This document shows, piece after piece, positions 50,801 through 62,421 of a DNA stretch of 64,000 nucleotides (positions are counted from its first letter, which is position 1; each line of letters opens with the position of its first letter). The notes beneath the pieces are model-generated. The model ran no database searches, was not told where the DNA came from, and was given only the letters and a program-made list of their open reading frames with translations. Origin of the DNA: Tetrahymena elliotti 4EA (Eukaryota; Ciliophora; Oligohymenophorea; Hymenostomatida; Tetrahymenidae); the NCBI GenBank assembly GCA_000231825.2, contig JH720304.1, positions 1,586,019-1,650,018 on the forward strand, in the 5' to 3' direction. Position numbers and translations under genes: made by a program.

Positions 50801-53800
50801 CAAGAACAAATAATATTTAAAATTGTTTCTTTGACAAATGTACAACCATCAGACTATTTAATTAAAATAAATTTATAAAAATTAATTGTTTTATGAATAT
50901 TTATTTTTACTTTCCATGAATTGGTTGCTTCATCATAATAAGTGCAAGAAATGGAGCTAGAATCTGAAGAAACTGGAGATGGGATAGATTTTGGGATAGT
51001 AATTGTTATAGGTTGAGAAAGATTATTAATTGGTTTTTCTTCTCCTCCACTGCTTATGGATAATGAAATACATTGAGTTACTGCAAATGGATTTGATCTA
51101 GGATTTGATTTCCAAGAAGTAGCTTAAATGACTTACTTTTTATTTGTTTAGATAACTTCAGGCGGAAACTAAACAGTAAGGGAACCAAAAACTACAGGTA
51201 AACCTGTATTAGAATCCTCACTTAATAATCTAAGGCGCTTCAGCATCCTTTATTTTGACTAATTACTTGATAATTTCTAAAGAAGATAAGGATAGGAAAC
51301 AGAATCACTAGCATCTGATGCAGTTAATAACTTTTCTCCTACATTCAAGTTAGAAGATACTTTATTTTGTAAATTATAGCCAATATTTATCAAAGAAGTA
51401 GCATCCTACTTCATTTATTTTACCTAATTAGTTAGCAAAGAAAGCCCTCTTTGTAAAATTTACCCTTTAACTTAGTCAAGAGTTACTGATAAATATTAGT
51501 TGATTATAGACTGTTGAATATTTATAAGCGTTTCTAATTAAGAAAAGTTTAAATAATAAATATCAAAGTAATAAGTTAAATTTTCAATAATTTAGAATTT
51601 GATTATAGCTGAGAGCTTTAGAGTATTTAAAAGATTAGTTATTTTGTCAAATGATTTTGTTATTATTTCATATTATTATTTATTGTATTCACAATTAATA
51701 CCATAATACCCACTAGAACAAAAACAGCTTTGCTAGTAAAGAGGATTATTTGAACATTAACCTGAAGAAAAGCAATCAATATCATTATCACAACTTGGTA
51801 AATCTGAATTCGAAATACCACTTAGCAAAGCAACTTGTCTTAAATTAATTTGTTAACTTAATTTTTAGCGCTTTTCTTAATCCTTATCTACCATGTACTT
51901 TAACACAAATGAATATCTAAATATAAACTGATGTAACTTATTTAAGTCAGAAGTGGAACCTATTTAATCTAAATTATCATTCAGTAATTTAATTTCTTTT
52001 TTCTTTCCATCATATTCTTTCAATTTTATCAAAATATATTTGAAAGATTAGACATTATTTTCTTTTGTATAAACTTTTAACTCGCATACAATGTTGACTT
52101 CTGTACTAAAAGGCTAGAATTGATATGATATTGTTTCTATACTATTTAGAGCAACTTATTCATACAATTAAAAGAGTTCATCTTTCTAAAAGTCTATCTA
52201 TGTATTTGAATTGCTTGAAATGTTTACTTACTAAATACCTGCTAATTCATAAAAATTCAAATCATAATATAACTATTCTGTAAAACTCCAATTATTTATT
52301 GAAAACAAAAATGTATCTTTAAAAGAAATTCCTTGTGTCTTATCAACAACAAATTAGCCTTCATGCATGACATCAGAAGTTAAAAGATTGACATTGTCAG
52401 AAATTACTGTGCCATCCTTCAAGGTAACAGCTACTTACAAGATGAAATTGTTTGCAGCTTTTTAATTAAAATTTATGAAAAATAGTTTAACAAAATCAAT
52501 AATAGAGATTTATTTAAAATATTACGAGTTAGGATGAGGTAAGGAATAACTTATGATAATGAGCCTGATGATATTGAGGAAAAATCTGTTTAAAATTTTT
52601 TATCCAAAGATTTAGTGACTGACCACACAATATTTTCCACTTATGAACTAGTCTACAGAGTTGATTAAACTTCAAAATCTACATTTATAGATATAACCTA
52701 GCCATTTGATACATTAGATATTTTCACTACAGCTACTGGAGCATATTCACAACTTTGGTTTACCTTCTAGTAGCCTACAGGACATTAAGAAATGCAATTT
52801 CCTTCAAACAAAATCAAACTAGAAATACAAAACTTGCAGTTTTTGATGCAAGGAGTACAAACATTTTGGGTTTAATCAAGTTAATTATATCCAGGAAGAC
52901 AAGAATCTTTGCATGTTTAAATATCAGGGTGGTAATAATTCTATATATTTAAATATTTTTCATTCAAAAATTTTATCAAATATAAAAAACACAAGCAAAA
53001 ATTAAATTTTTTTATTTTCTTCAAAAATGAAAGAATTATTAATAAATAATAATTTTTTTTCATTTTTTTTAAAGCATTAAAGGAAATTTCATTAAATTTA
53101 TATTTTATTATTTTAATTAGCTGAAAAAAATATTAAATAGATTCTAAATATTTTAAAAAAATTTAAAACAATTATTTTGTTAATCAATTTAATAATCTCT
53201 TTTAAAACAATTAAGAAGAAAATATTATTCATAATGAAATTTATTATTAAATGTAATATTTTTTTTATTATTTTTTATTGAGAATTTTTAATTTAATTTA
53301 CTTTTTATTTAGTTTATTATTTAACCCATAATTTTGTTGCTTATTATTCAAATTAAGTAAATACCATACCACTTGCTTTTATTTGAAGTTTTTAAGTTAT
53401 TGATAGTATTAAATTACTTTTTAAAGATTAAATTAATTAAATTGCAACAAATAAAAGCCCCCCCCTTTTTCATAATAAAATAATTACATTATTTGAGCAG
53501 AGTTAGCATTAGTTATCTAATGGACCATTGCAAGTTTGGCACTTATAATCACAAGGTAAGCAAAATTTAGTTTGCATTTCCTTATAATAACTTGGAAGAC
53601 ATGATACTGAGCAATATAAAATATCATTAATTTTTTAAATAAATTAGTTTGTCTAGCATGGATTATTGGAGCATGATTTTGCATCTAAATCTATGTAAGC
53701 AGCCTGTAGAGGACATTTTTAAACACATGAGCCATTTATTAGATCTTTAAATCCTTAACATGATGATGCATCAATACATACTGGATCATCTCCATTTAAT

Positions 53801-56800
53801 AAATAATCACTATTAATACATTTTTAACAAGTGGTTGTATTTTGAGTTATATTATGAGTACATTTACTACAAGTGATATCACACATACAAACTCCACTTA
53901 TAGCGTCAGCCCTCATACCAACTGGACATTTAGTTACACACAAAAGATGATTTAGTAAAAAGAAGCCTATTATCATTAAAATTATATAAATTTTTATATT
54001 TTAATTAATTTTTTACCTGGTTCACAAGCTGTACAATAAGTACTACTAGCACAAGTCTAACAAGTTTAAGGACAAGACTGACAAGTGTTTGTATTTACAT
54101 CCAAGAAATAGTTTTATTTACATGATAAACAACTATTAGCTGAAGAGTTAAAGCATGTCAAGCATAAATTTGAACAAATTTGGCATTAAGAGCCATCAAA
54201 GTATTAAGAAACAGGACAAGCAATACAACTTGATGGAGGTTTTTATTAGACTCCCTTTTTACATGATTAACATTCATCGTTTGATGGTCCTGTACATATT
54301 TCACAACTGTTGTCACATTAAATGCAAATACCTGAAGGTGAATTAAGAATAGAAAAATAATATCCAGGTTTACAAGTTAAACAGTTTCTAGATGATGAAC
54401 CATTACAAGTTTTACAGGATGAGTCACATACAATACATTTATTTAAACTTTAGTCTTAATAACTATTAGGGTTTGAGCAAGATGTCTTACATATTCCGTC
54501 TTCTAAGAATGTTCCTAATTTAACATAATTAAAATTTGTTTAGCTTATAATTTTAAGTAAATAAATATACCAAAAGAGCAGTTCAAACATTCCGAAGGTG
54601 ATTTACACTCAAGGCAATTCTAACTACACTAAATGCAAACATTACTACTATTCAAATAATACCCAATCTAACAAGATAAACAATTTTTAGGAGTAGAAGA
54701 ACATGTACTACAATTAGAATCACAAGGGAGACACAATCCACTTGATCCATATTAGCCTTTTGGGCAGATTGGTACACAGTCATTATTACTTAAAAAGTAT
54801 CCTTATTAGCAAGATTTACAAACATTAAGATCAGTACAAGAAGAACATGTGCTCTTACATTAAGAGCAAAGAGGTTTATTACTTACTTAGTAATATCCGT
54901 CACTGCATGATGTGCATGAAGTTGAATCTTGGCATTCACTACAAGATACATCACACTGAACACAGGCCCCTAATTATTTATTTTAGTAATACCCTGAAAG
55001 ACAATTCAAGGTGCATTTAGCTTTTCCTACACTAATTTATTAAAGATAGAAACCTTATGGACAAGAAGTGCAATTATCTGCTGAAGTTCCATTACAAGTT
55101 TAACACTAGATATCACATGAAACACATTATGTTCCTGAAATAATAAATTTTTCTGCACATTGTTAACATATTTAGGCAGAAGTACATTATATGCATGGAC
55201 TTACACATGGTTTGCATTATTGATTTTCTTGATACAAACCTTTAGATGCATCACAAGAAGAAATACACTTTCCATCATATAAGATTAAACCATCTTAGCA
55301 TTTCTAACAATTAGTTTAAGATGAACAATCTAAACAATTATCTAAGAATGCAGAACATGGTAAGCAAGAAGTTAGATCTAAAACATACCCTTTAGAGCAT
55401 ACTGAACAATTGTTAATTGTTATATCTTGACATTGCTAGCATGCTGAATTGCATTAGACACAAATATTTGTTTATGTATTAGCAAAAGTATCTTATTATT
55501 TAATAAATAATATTTGAGTGAATAAATTATAAAAATTAAAATTAATTCTTATTAAAAGTAATTATTAAATTCATTTTCAAATTCTTCTGCAATTTTTCAC
55601 TTTTTCTCAAAATTCATTTTAAAAAAATTTTTGTGAGATTTTAGCTAACGTTTTGAATTGAGATTTTATCAAAATGTTTTGATAAAGCATAAAATTTGGA
55701 TATCTTATATTAAGTTATTTTAATTTTAAAATTTTTATAGTTATTAAATTAATTATTTTTCAAAATATAAGAAAAAAATGTTTAATTTACTGTTTGGACA
55801 ATTAGGAAGACATTGAGAACTGTATAAGTAATAGCCTGCCTTACATGAAGTAGATTTGACAAGATTATCTTCAAAAATACATGTTTTAGATTCCTTTGGA
55901 CAGTTAAAACAAGTTCCAAATATATCTTGTTGTGGAGTACTATCTTTTCCTTTAGGCGAATACAAATAAAAACCATCAAAACATTTAGTGCATGTGTAAG
56001 AAAATTTATTGATGCATGTTTAGCAAGATAAATCACATTGAAGACATGTCTTTGTAGAAATTTCACCATAGAATCCAATACCATTTACTGATTCACATTT
56101 TTTTAAGCACTTTTGATTTTACAAAAAATATCCTAAATAACATCTTTAACAAAGTGATCCATTGTCTCCAAAACATATTTAACAATTATTTTAGCATGTT
56201 AAACACTAATTATTACTCAAGTAATATCCAAGATTACACAAATTACATGAAGTCAATGAAGTACAGCTAGAGCAAGATGAAGGACACTTAATACATGTAT
56301 TTAATTTAACTCCTAGAACTATTTGAGATTAACTAAAATAGCCTTCTGGGCATTGCTAAACACATTAGTTATTTAGCAAATTTAATTCATTTGAACACTA
56401 AATGCAATTATATTTGGTTATTCCATTACAATTATAACATGATGAATCACATGCAGCACAAATACCTTCCATAATTGTATATCCTTAAAAGCAAGATGTG
56501 CAAGAATCAGGATTTAAGCTATTGCAACTTGAGCAATTAGGCGCACAACTAATGCATTTTAGGGTTTAGGATTAGTCATAACCCATATAATATCCTGGTT
56601 CCTCATCACAAGTATTGGAGCAATACTCTGTTCCTGATGGATTAAATTTAACTACACCAGGCTAAGTGGAGCAACCGATACATTAAGTATTAGATGGTCC
56701 TTTACAACTTTGGCACCTTGAATCGCATAGATTGCATTAATTACCAAGTATTGGATCTTCTGTAAAATAGTATCCTTCATTGCAACTAAGACAATTATTT

Positions 56801-59800
56801 TTACTTTAAGAACAAGTTTTGCAAATGTCTCCACAACGTTCACAAGAAGTTGAGTCATCACTAGGTTTAAAGTAACCATCTGGACAGGTAGTAGCACATG
56901 TTAGTTGATCAGCAATAAAAATATACTCAGAAATACAGCTCGTACAACGGAATTTTAAGTCGCAAGTAAGGCAAGGTAATTTGCATGGTGAACATATATT
57001 ATTTTTATTAGAATCTAAAGCTGGAACTGAAATATCAGGAGGACAAGAGTCAACGCAAGTACTTTTAAAAAGAGCTTTTCCTTGAGCACATGTTAAACAA
57101 GACAAAGGGTCATTTTTATAGCAAGAAAGACATGGTATCAAACACTATTAACAAGTCATACATCCTAAAGGGTCACTACAAATAGCTGTTGATAAACCGA
57201 GACCTTAGGTTTCATCCTTACAAACACATGAACCAACACTGTTGTTTCCTTAAATCATAGATCCTTCTTAGCAATCGGTGCATTAGTTACTTAAAGGACC
57301 TTCACAATACTTGCATGAAACATGGCAAGTTATTGGAGTTATTTAAAAGCTAGAAACTGCAAACTCAGAACCTTAGACTTGAATTATAAATGTATAACTT
57401 GATTCTTCTGTTTTAGTATCTTTAAATATCACTTATTATGAAAGTAGAGAGGAAGAAGAACAAGCTACTTTTTTAGATATGATAGTAAACTAATTTTCTG
57501 TAGTTGGGTAATCTTAAATTTTTGTAGCTAGTAAACAACCTAATTCACAATTTATATTTAAATAAAATTTGAATTCAAATTTAAGAACAGAATGAGGTTT
57601 AATTTTTGAAATAACCATAGACATTTATTGGCCATAAAGACCAAGCATTTAAAATGATCCACACTAATAAATACTATTTTGATCTAACCCAATACTAACT
57701 GCATAATCTTAAAATGTACTTTGATTAAAAAAATCTGGAGTAGAAAAAAGTATTGGCCCTGGTTAATTGTCAAGAATTATACAAGACCTAGTCCAATCAT
57801 CTGGAACTGATAATTCATTTGCAGTGACACAATTACTGTAACATTTATTGAAATAATAAAACTTGCCTATCTAGCAACTTGTACACTAATTTTCCTCAGG
57901 CCCAGTGCATCCAAAGCAATTTTAATGGCAAGGAACGCAATAATTTGTGCTGTTTCTGTAGAACCCCTCAAGACAACTTTTAATGCATCTCTATCCATCA
58001 TAAAAATAGCCACTTTCACAAGTAATACAGCTATATACAGATGGCCCTGTGCATGATCTACATGCAGAATTACAAGGTAAACAGATACCATCAAATATTT
58101 TAGGAATATATTTAAAATAAAATCCTTGAGCGCAAATACATTTACCTTTTTAAAGATTAGCATTTTATATGCAGCCTTAACAGGTTGAATTTGTAAAGTT
58201 TGGAAGATAACTGTAAGAATTGCAAAGTGGTTCATTAATAACTATTATTAAAACAATAATTTTAAATACTTTGTAAACTCTTTATTGCAAATTATTTATG
58301 AATTTTTTCCAAATCAAAAAAATTATTTAAAAAATTTGACAAAATTTAAAATCAATTTAAAAAAATAAAAGTAATTTATGAAAAATTAAAGTAAATTGTA
58401 AAAAAATTAAATTCAAAACTTTTTAAATTATTACTAAAATTAACCAATAACCCTGCAATAGAAAAGCTAGCATTCACTTTATCACTTTAGAAGTTTGAAC
58501 TGATTTTTAAGTCAATTTAACTTGAGCCACTGTATACATTTAAGTTAAGTTATTAAATGCTGTCACCATAGCTCGGGTTTACACAAGAATTAGAACTTTT
58601 GGTGTTATTGAATGATTTTGTGATATAATTTGTTCCTAAATATTCAAATTTAATGAAATCTGTATCTTAAATAATATTATCAATGATGGTAAGATTAAAA
58701 AGAAATTGAAAACCTCTATAGTAGTTATTTTTAAATTTAGGATTAATAATGTTTAAGTTTATATACTCAGCAACATTTGTGTTATTTCCTAAATTTGGAA
58801 GCATTAGTTGATTGAGGCAAGATAACAAGGGTTTTCCTTGAGCTAGATAGTCAGTTGATTCAGACCAAAATTCTAGATTAGATACAATTTTATTTTATTA
58901 AAATGAATCAAATGCAAAATTGAATTATTTGTAGCAAACTGATAAAGTATCATATTTGTAATATTATTATTTTACATCACAGGCCTAAACACATTTTCCT
59001 TCCTACAAAATAAATCCTTAATTACATAATGAGCAATCACCTGTTTCATCTTCACAAACTTAACAGTCAGATTAGGTGCATTTAACACAATCATAGCATG
59101 GGCTAGAGTAACATCCTTAGTATTTATAATATTCTCCTTATTAGCAAATGCACTAACTATCTACTCTAATATTATTTTTACTTTAGCAAAAAATACAATT
59201 CCATGGGTTTGGCCCTCCTTAACAAGAGAAACAGGAAGAATGACATTTTTTAACTGTTAAATTAATATTTCTTATTGCCAATCCTACTTTACCTGCTGCA
59301 GGCTAAATAACAAGAGCCAAAGTGTTTGAATTATCAATAACTTCATATTGAACAAAGGCAATTGTTTGTGTTTGAGTATTATCGTTTGAGTTACAAATAT
59401 TAGTGCCTTTTTATATAATTGTAAAAATAGTACTAGTTAGTTTTTGCCCATTTAGAGTAACTTGAATACTACTATCAGATGTACTATCATCGAATATGAC
59501 TACATTAAAAGTGACAACTTTTGAATAGTTATTTGGAAGATTAGTCTATTTAATAAAAATGCTCTCAGAGGAAGTTAGGTCATATCCACCATAAAAATTA
59601 AAAAATTAATATGATATTCCGATTGTGCATTTTATGAGAGTGTTTTAATGAGTATTACTACTAATAATTTAGAATTTATCATAATTAGTTGTCCACTACA
59701 TATCAAGCATGGGCAAAGATTAATGAACATAAGTATCTGGTTGTTAAATACAAATTCTATTTAATTAATCAGTAATTTTAGGGCATATTGTTTTGCATTA

Positions 59801-62421
59801 TTAAGAAACAGTATCATAAAAATTACTTAGCTCACATGGTTTACATGAGCTATTTCCATCCAAAACATAACCTAAAATACAACTAGTACAGACATCTTAT
59901 GAAGTACAACTCAAACAATTTTATGGGCACATTTCACAAGAACTTTCATCTTGATAAAGAGCATTATATTGACCTAATAATTAGCTTTATTAGCTTTAAC
60001 GAGTAATCGAATTACAGCTTTTTACACAGACTCCTTCAAAAAGATAATACCCTGTTTAACATGAAAAAGATAATCCTGGAAGACTAAGAGAAAGTAAATC
60101 TAATAGAGAATTTATTGTTTGATATTGTATGTTTGTCGAAGCATAATCTATTGTTTATGTATCATCATAAACATAGCTTCCTATATTTTGGTAATCTGTG
60201 AATTATTCTAGAAACTTAACTTTTTTTATCTATCCAATAAACTGGCTATACAAATTTGGATTTGGAATAAGACAACCTAGACATACAGTAAATTATTTCA
60301 CATCACTACCAACAGGTTTATTGCCATTGCATTTCAAAGTTTACTATTAAAGTATGAGCCTACTATGTATATCTTGATAAACAAGGTAAGCACTTGAAGA
60401 GGCAGTTTAATATCCAACACCAAATTAAACCCATTAATTTTATAAGCTAGTTAAATAGTTTACACTAACAGTACAAATAAGATTTGCTGAATCTAATGTC
60501 ATTTTCAATGTAACTTAAGTGTCACTTTCTAAATAAAGATTCAAAAAATAGTATAGGCTAGTTTAACTAACTTACAAATTTATTAAGCTTGTTTTTTTTT
60601 GATTTACATCCCATTATTAGAGCTAGAAGTATCCAATAATAAGAAAGTCAAAATTATTGTCTTATCTTTAATAGAAATAGGTTAATTGTTAGGTTTAAGG
60701 ATTTGAGGAGTTCTCAACTATATGTGTAACACTGCTGCCAAAAAATAATTTTTATCTTTTTATTAAACTATTAGATTGCCCTCCTTGATCTGATGCACAA
60801 GAACCTGAGTATTAATAAACATAACCAGTTTAACATTTTAAACAATAAGCACTATTATAATTAAATTATGCATAGAGATTGCAATTATCTATTTAAAATT
60901 CTTTTTCATTAGTATAGTCTGACTTTTATTTTGCATCTGCATTAGGAAAAAGATAAAAGTCTTATATTTAAAAATAATCTTGATCCAAAGGTTAATTTTA
61001 AGGTATAGTTGAAGACCCAATTTAGAATGATGAGAATGGTTGGAGATTAAAAGTATAAGTGAATTTATTAATAGGCTACCCATCTACAAAGTATGAAATA
61101 ACAATTTCTTCTAGAGTAGAACCATATTTGACTTAAATTGTATGAACACTACCTGACTAGCCTAATTCCCAATTTTATTGTTGAACTTATTTATTTAAAA
61201 GAACTTGCAATATATTTTTGCCTTAAGAAGGAACAGCTTAAACAGAAAACTATGTATCTGATTAAATAAGTGTGAACCCATTAGTTAAAGTTCCATATTC
61301 TAATATGAAGCTAGCCACAAATTAGTAAGTAGCTTCAATTAATGCAAAGCTGATTACTTATCCAGGAGATATCTTGGTTAGGTATAGTTATTTGTTAGAA
61401 GTATCTTAGATCAAAGAAACAGAGCTAAAAATAGCTTCACTATCATTTGGCATATAAATATTCCTATAAATTTTTAATAAATATAAATTATATATAACTT
61501 TAATTAAAATTAATTTATTTACTTTATGCTTTTTAAAGTTAACGAATTGTTATCAATAGAGTTTTCTAAGTATATTTTGAAAGGGAAATAATAGAAAGGA
61601 GTATATGCCTAGTAGCTATAATAGTAATCAAAATAGAGGTTTTAGATATGGTCAATTGAAAAGGTTTCATCATTTGAGTAATAAAACATGGCATATTTTT
61701 ATTTTGAACAAGAATTTGTATAAGTTGGATCCTATGTTCCATGATCTAGATTTAACCATACATTACTATTTACAGTTGTTGGATCCTCACTTTGATAATG
61801 AATGAAATATTCAATTAAGTCACTAAAATCAATCTAGAGATCCTTAGACTTAAGTTTATTTTAGTCTTATATTCTGAAATAGGCCTTTTTTTTATTTGGC
61901 TAGTAAACAATAATAGCCTTTCTCCAAACATTCTTAAATGAATTTGCATCTGCTGCTAATTCGCTATAAGAAAATCCTATTGATTTCGAGAAATATGAGC
62001 TTTCAAAAAGCAGCTATTTTGTTGATGTTTGAGATTATAGGTTTATTGTAAATTACAAAACACTTCTACTACTTGCAAAAGCCACTTTTTATAATTAAAA
62101 CTAAAATTAAATGATAATAATTTAATTTATAAATTTACATGTTGAGTCATGAGATAGACCAAATATGCCTGCTTATGTGGGTGAATCTGTGTTATAATAA
62201 AACCACATAGATACTGCTAAAGCTTAGTAATTGTATGCTTATGGTTTATCTAATAAATCATTCAGCATATATACAATTTTAGTTTAATCATCTTAAGCAC
62301 TTATACACGTTGATGGTTTTAAATCTGTCTGAATGGCTTTAGATATAATCGTTGACTTAGACTTCTAAATTAGTTAAGCTAAAATAACTAAAATTAAACT
62401 TGTAATAAGTTTGACTGCCAT
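47823..62421 (-). CDS. Receptor B: giant Cys-rich, EGF, GPS multi-pass protein
   Basis: Eleven exons: 62421-62139, 62084-61523, 61463-58435, 58241-55791, 55491-54571, 54514-54017, 53966-53488, 52940-50911, 50853-50640, 50583-49492, 49144-47823 (12,881 nt, about 4,293 aa). Signal peptide MAVKLITSLILVILAQL; LamG-like domains (LAVSMWFYYNTDSPTQAGIF); many furin-like CxxC repeats (CLTCDLKFRCTSC, CGDICKTCSQ). The EGF-like module is CDNDIDCFSSGQC...CFCSSGYYGINC. The GPS reads SCTYYDEATNSWK, then IICSCTHLTDFTGQ. TM1 is LQIIFYFLIAFNISFFLVMR; a charged loop follows, then helices ILVTVAISHSIPYFFFGLIT and VFISILISGVFIDGIFFLIY, ending LACRGFYYYKGYDSLEIY. Same plan and intron positions as receptor A. Exon 52940-50911 is 1 nt short of keeping frame (break near 52470-52515). 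The intron at 52941-53487 is unusually long (547 nt). Either a genuine gene with a base-call error, or a recent pseudogene. Confidence 0.83.
50640..50960 (-). other. GPS (GAIN) autoproteolysis motif of receptor B
   Basis: SISCTYYDEATNSWK, intron 50854-50910, then SDGCTFVKETILNIICSC and HLTDFTGQ. The downstream exon is exactly 214 nt, as in receptor A. HLT predicts cleavage between Leu and Thr; its codons lie at about 50787-50797. Confidence 0.85.
52941..53487 (-). other. 547-nt intron of receptor B with an 8-G run
   Basis: This intron occupies the same position as the 53-nt intron 37133-37185 in receptor A, so it has expanded about tenfold. It contains a run of eight C on the plus strand (53458-53465), striking in such A/T-rich DNA, close to the donor. 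Confidence 0.75.

Noticed and set aside
55753..58235. Several separate short Cys-rich ORFs on the minus strand
   Set aside because: All are fragments or wrong-frame shadows of one exon (55791-58241) of receptor B that looks broken only under the standard code.
61605..61805. 66-codon ORF on the plus strand
   Set aside because: Antisense to exon 2 of receptor B.
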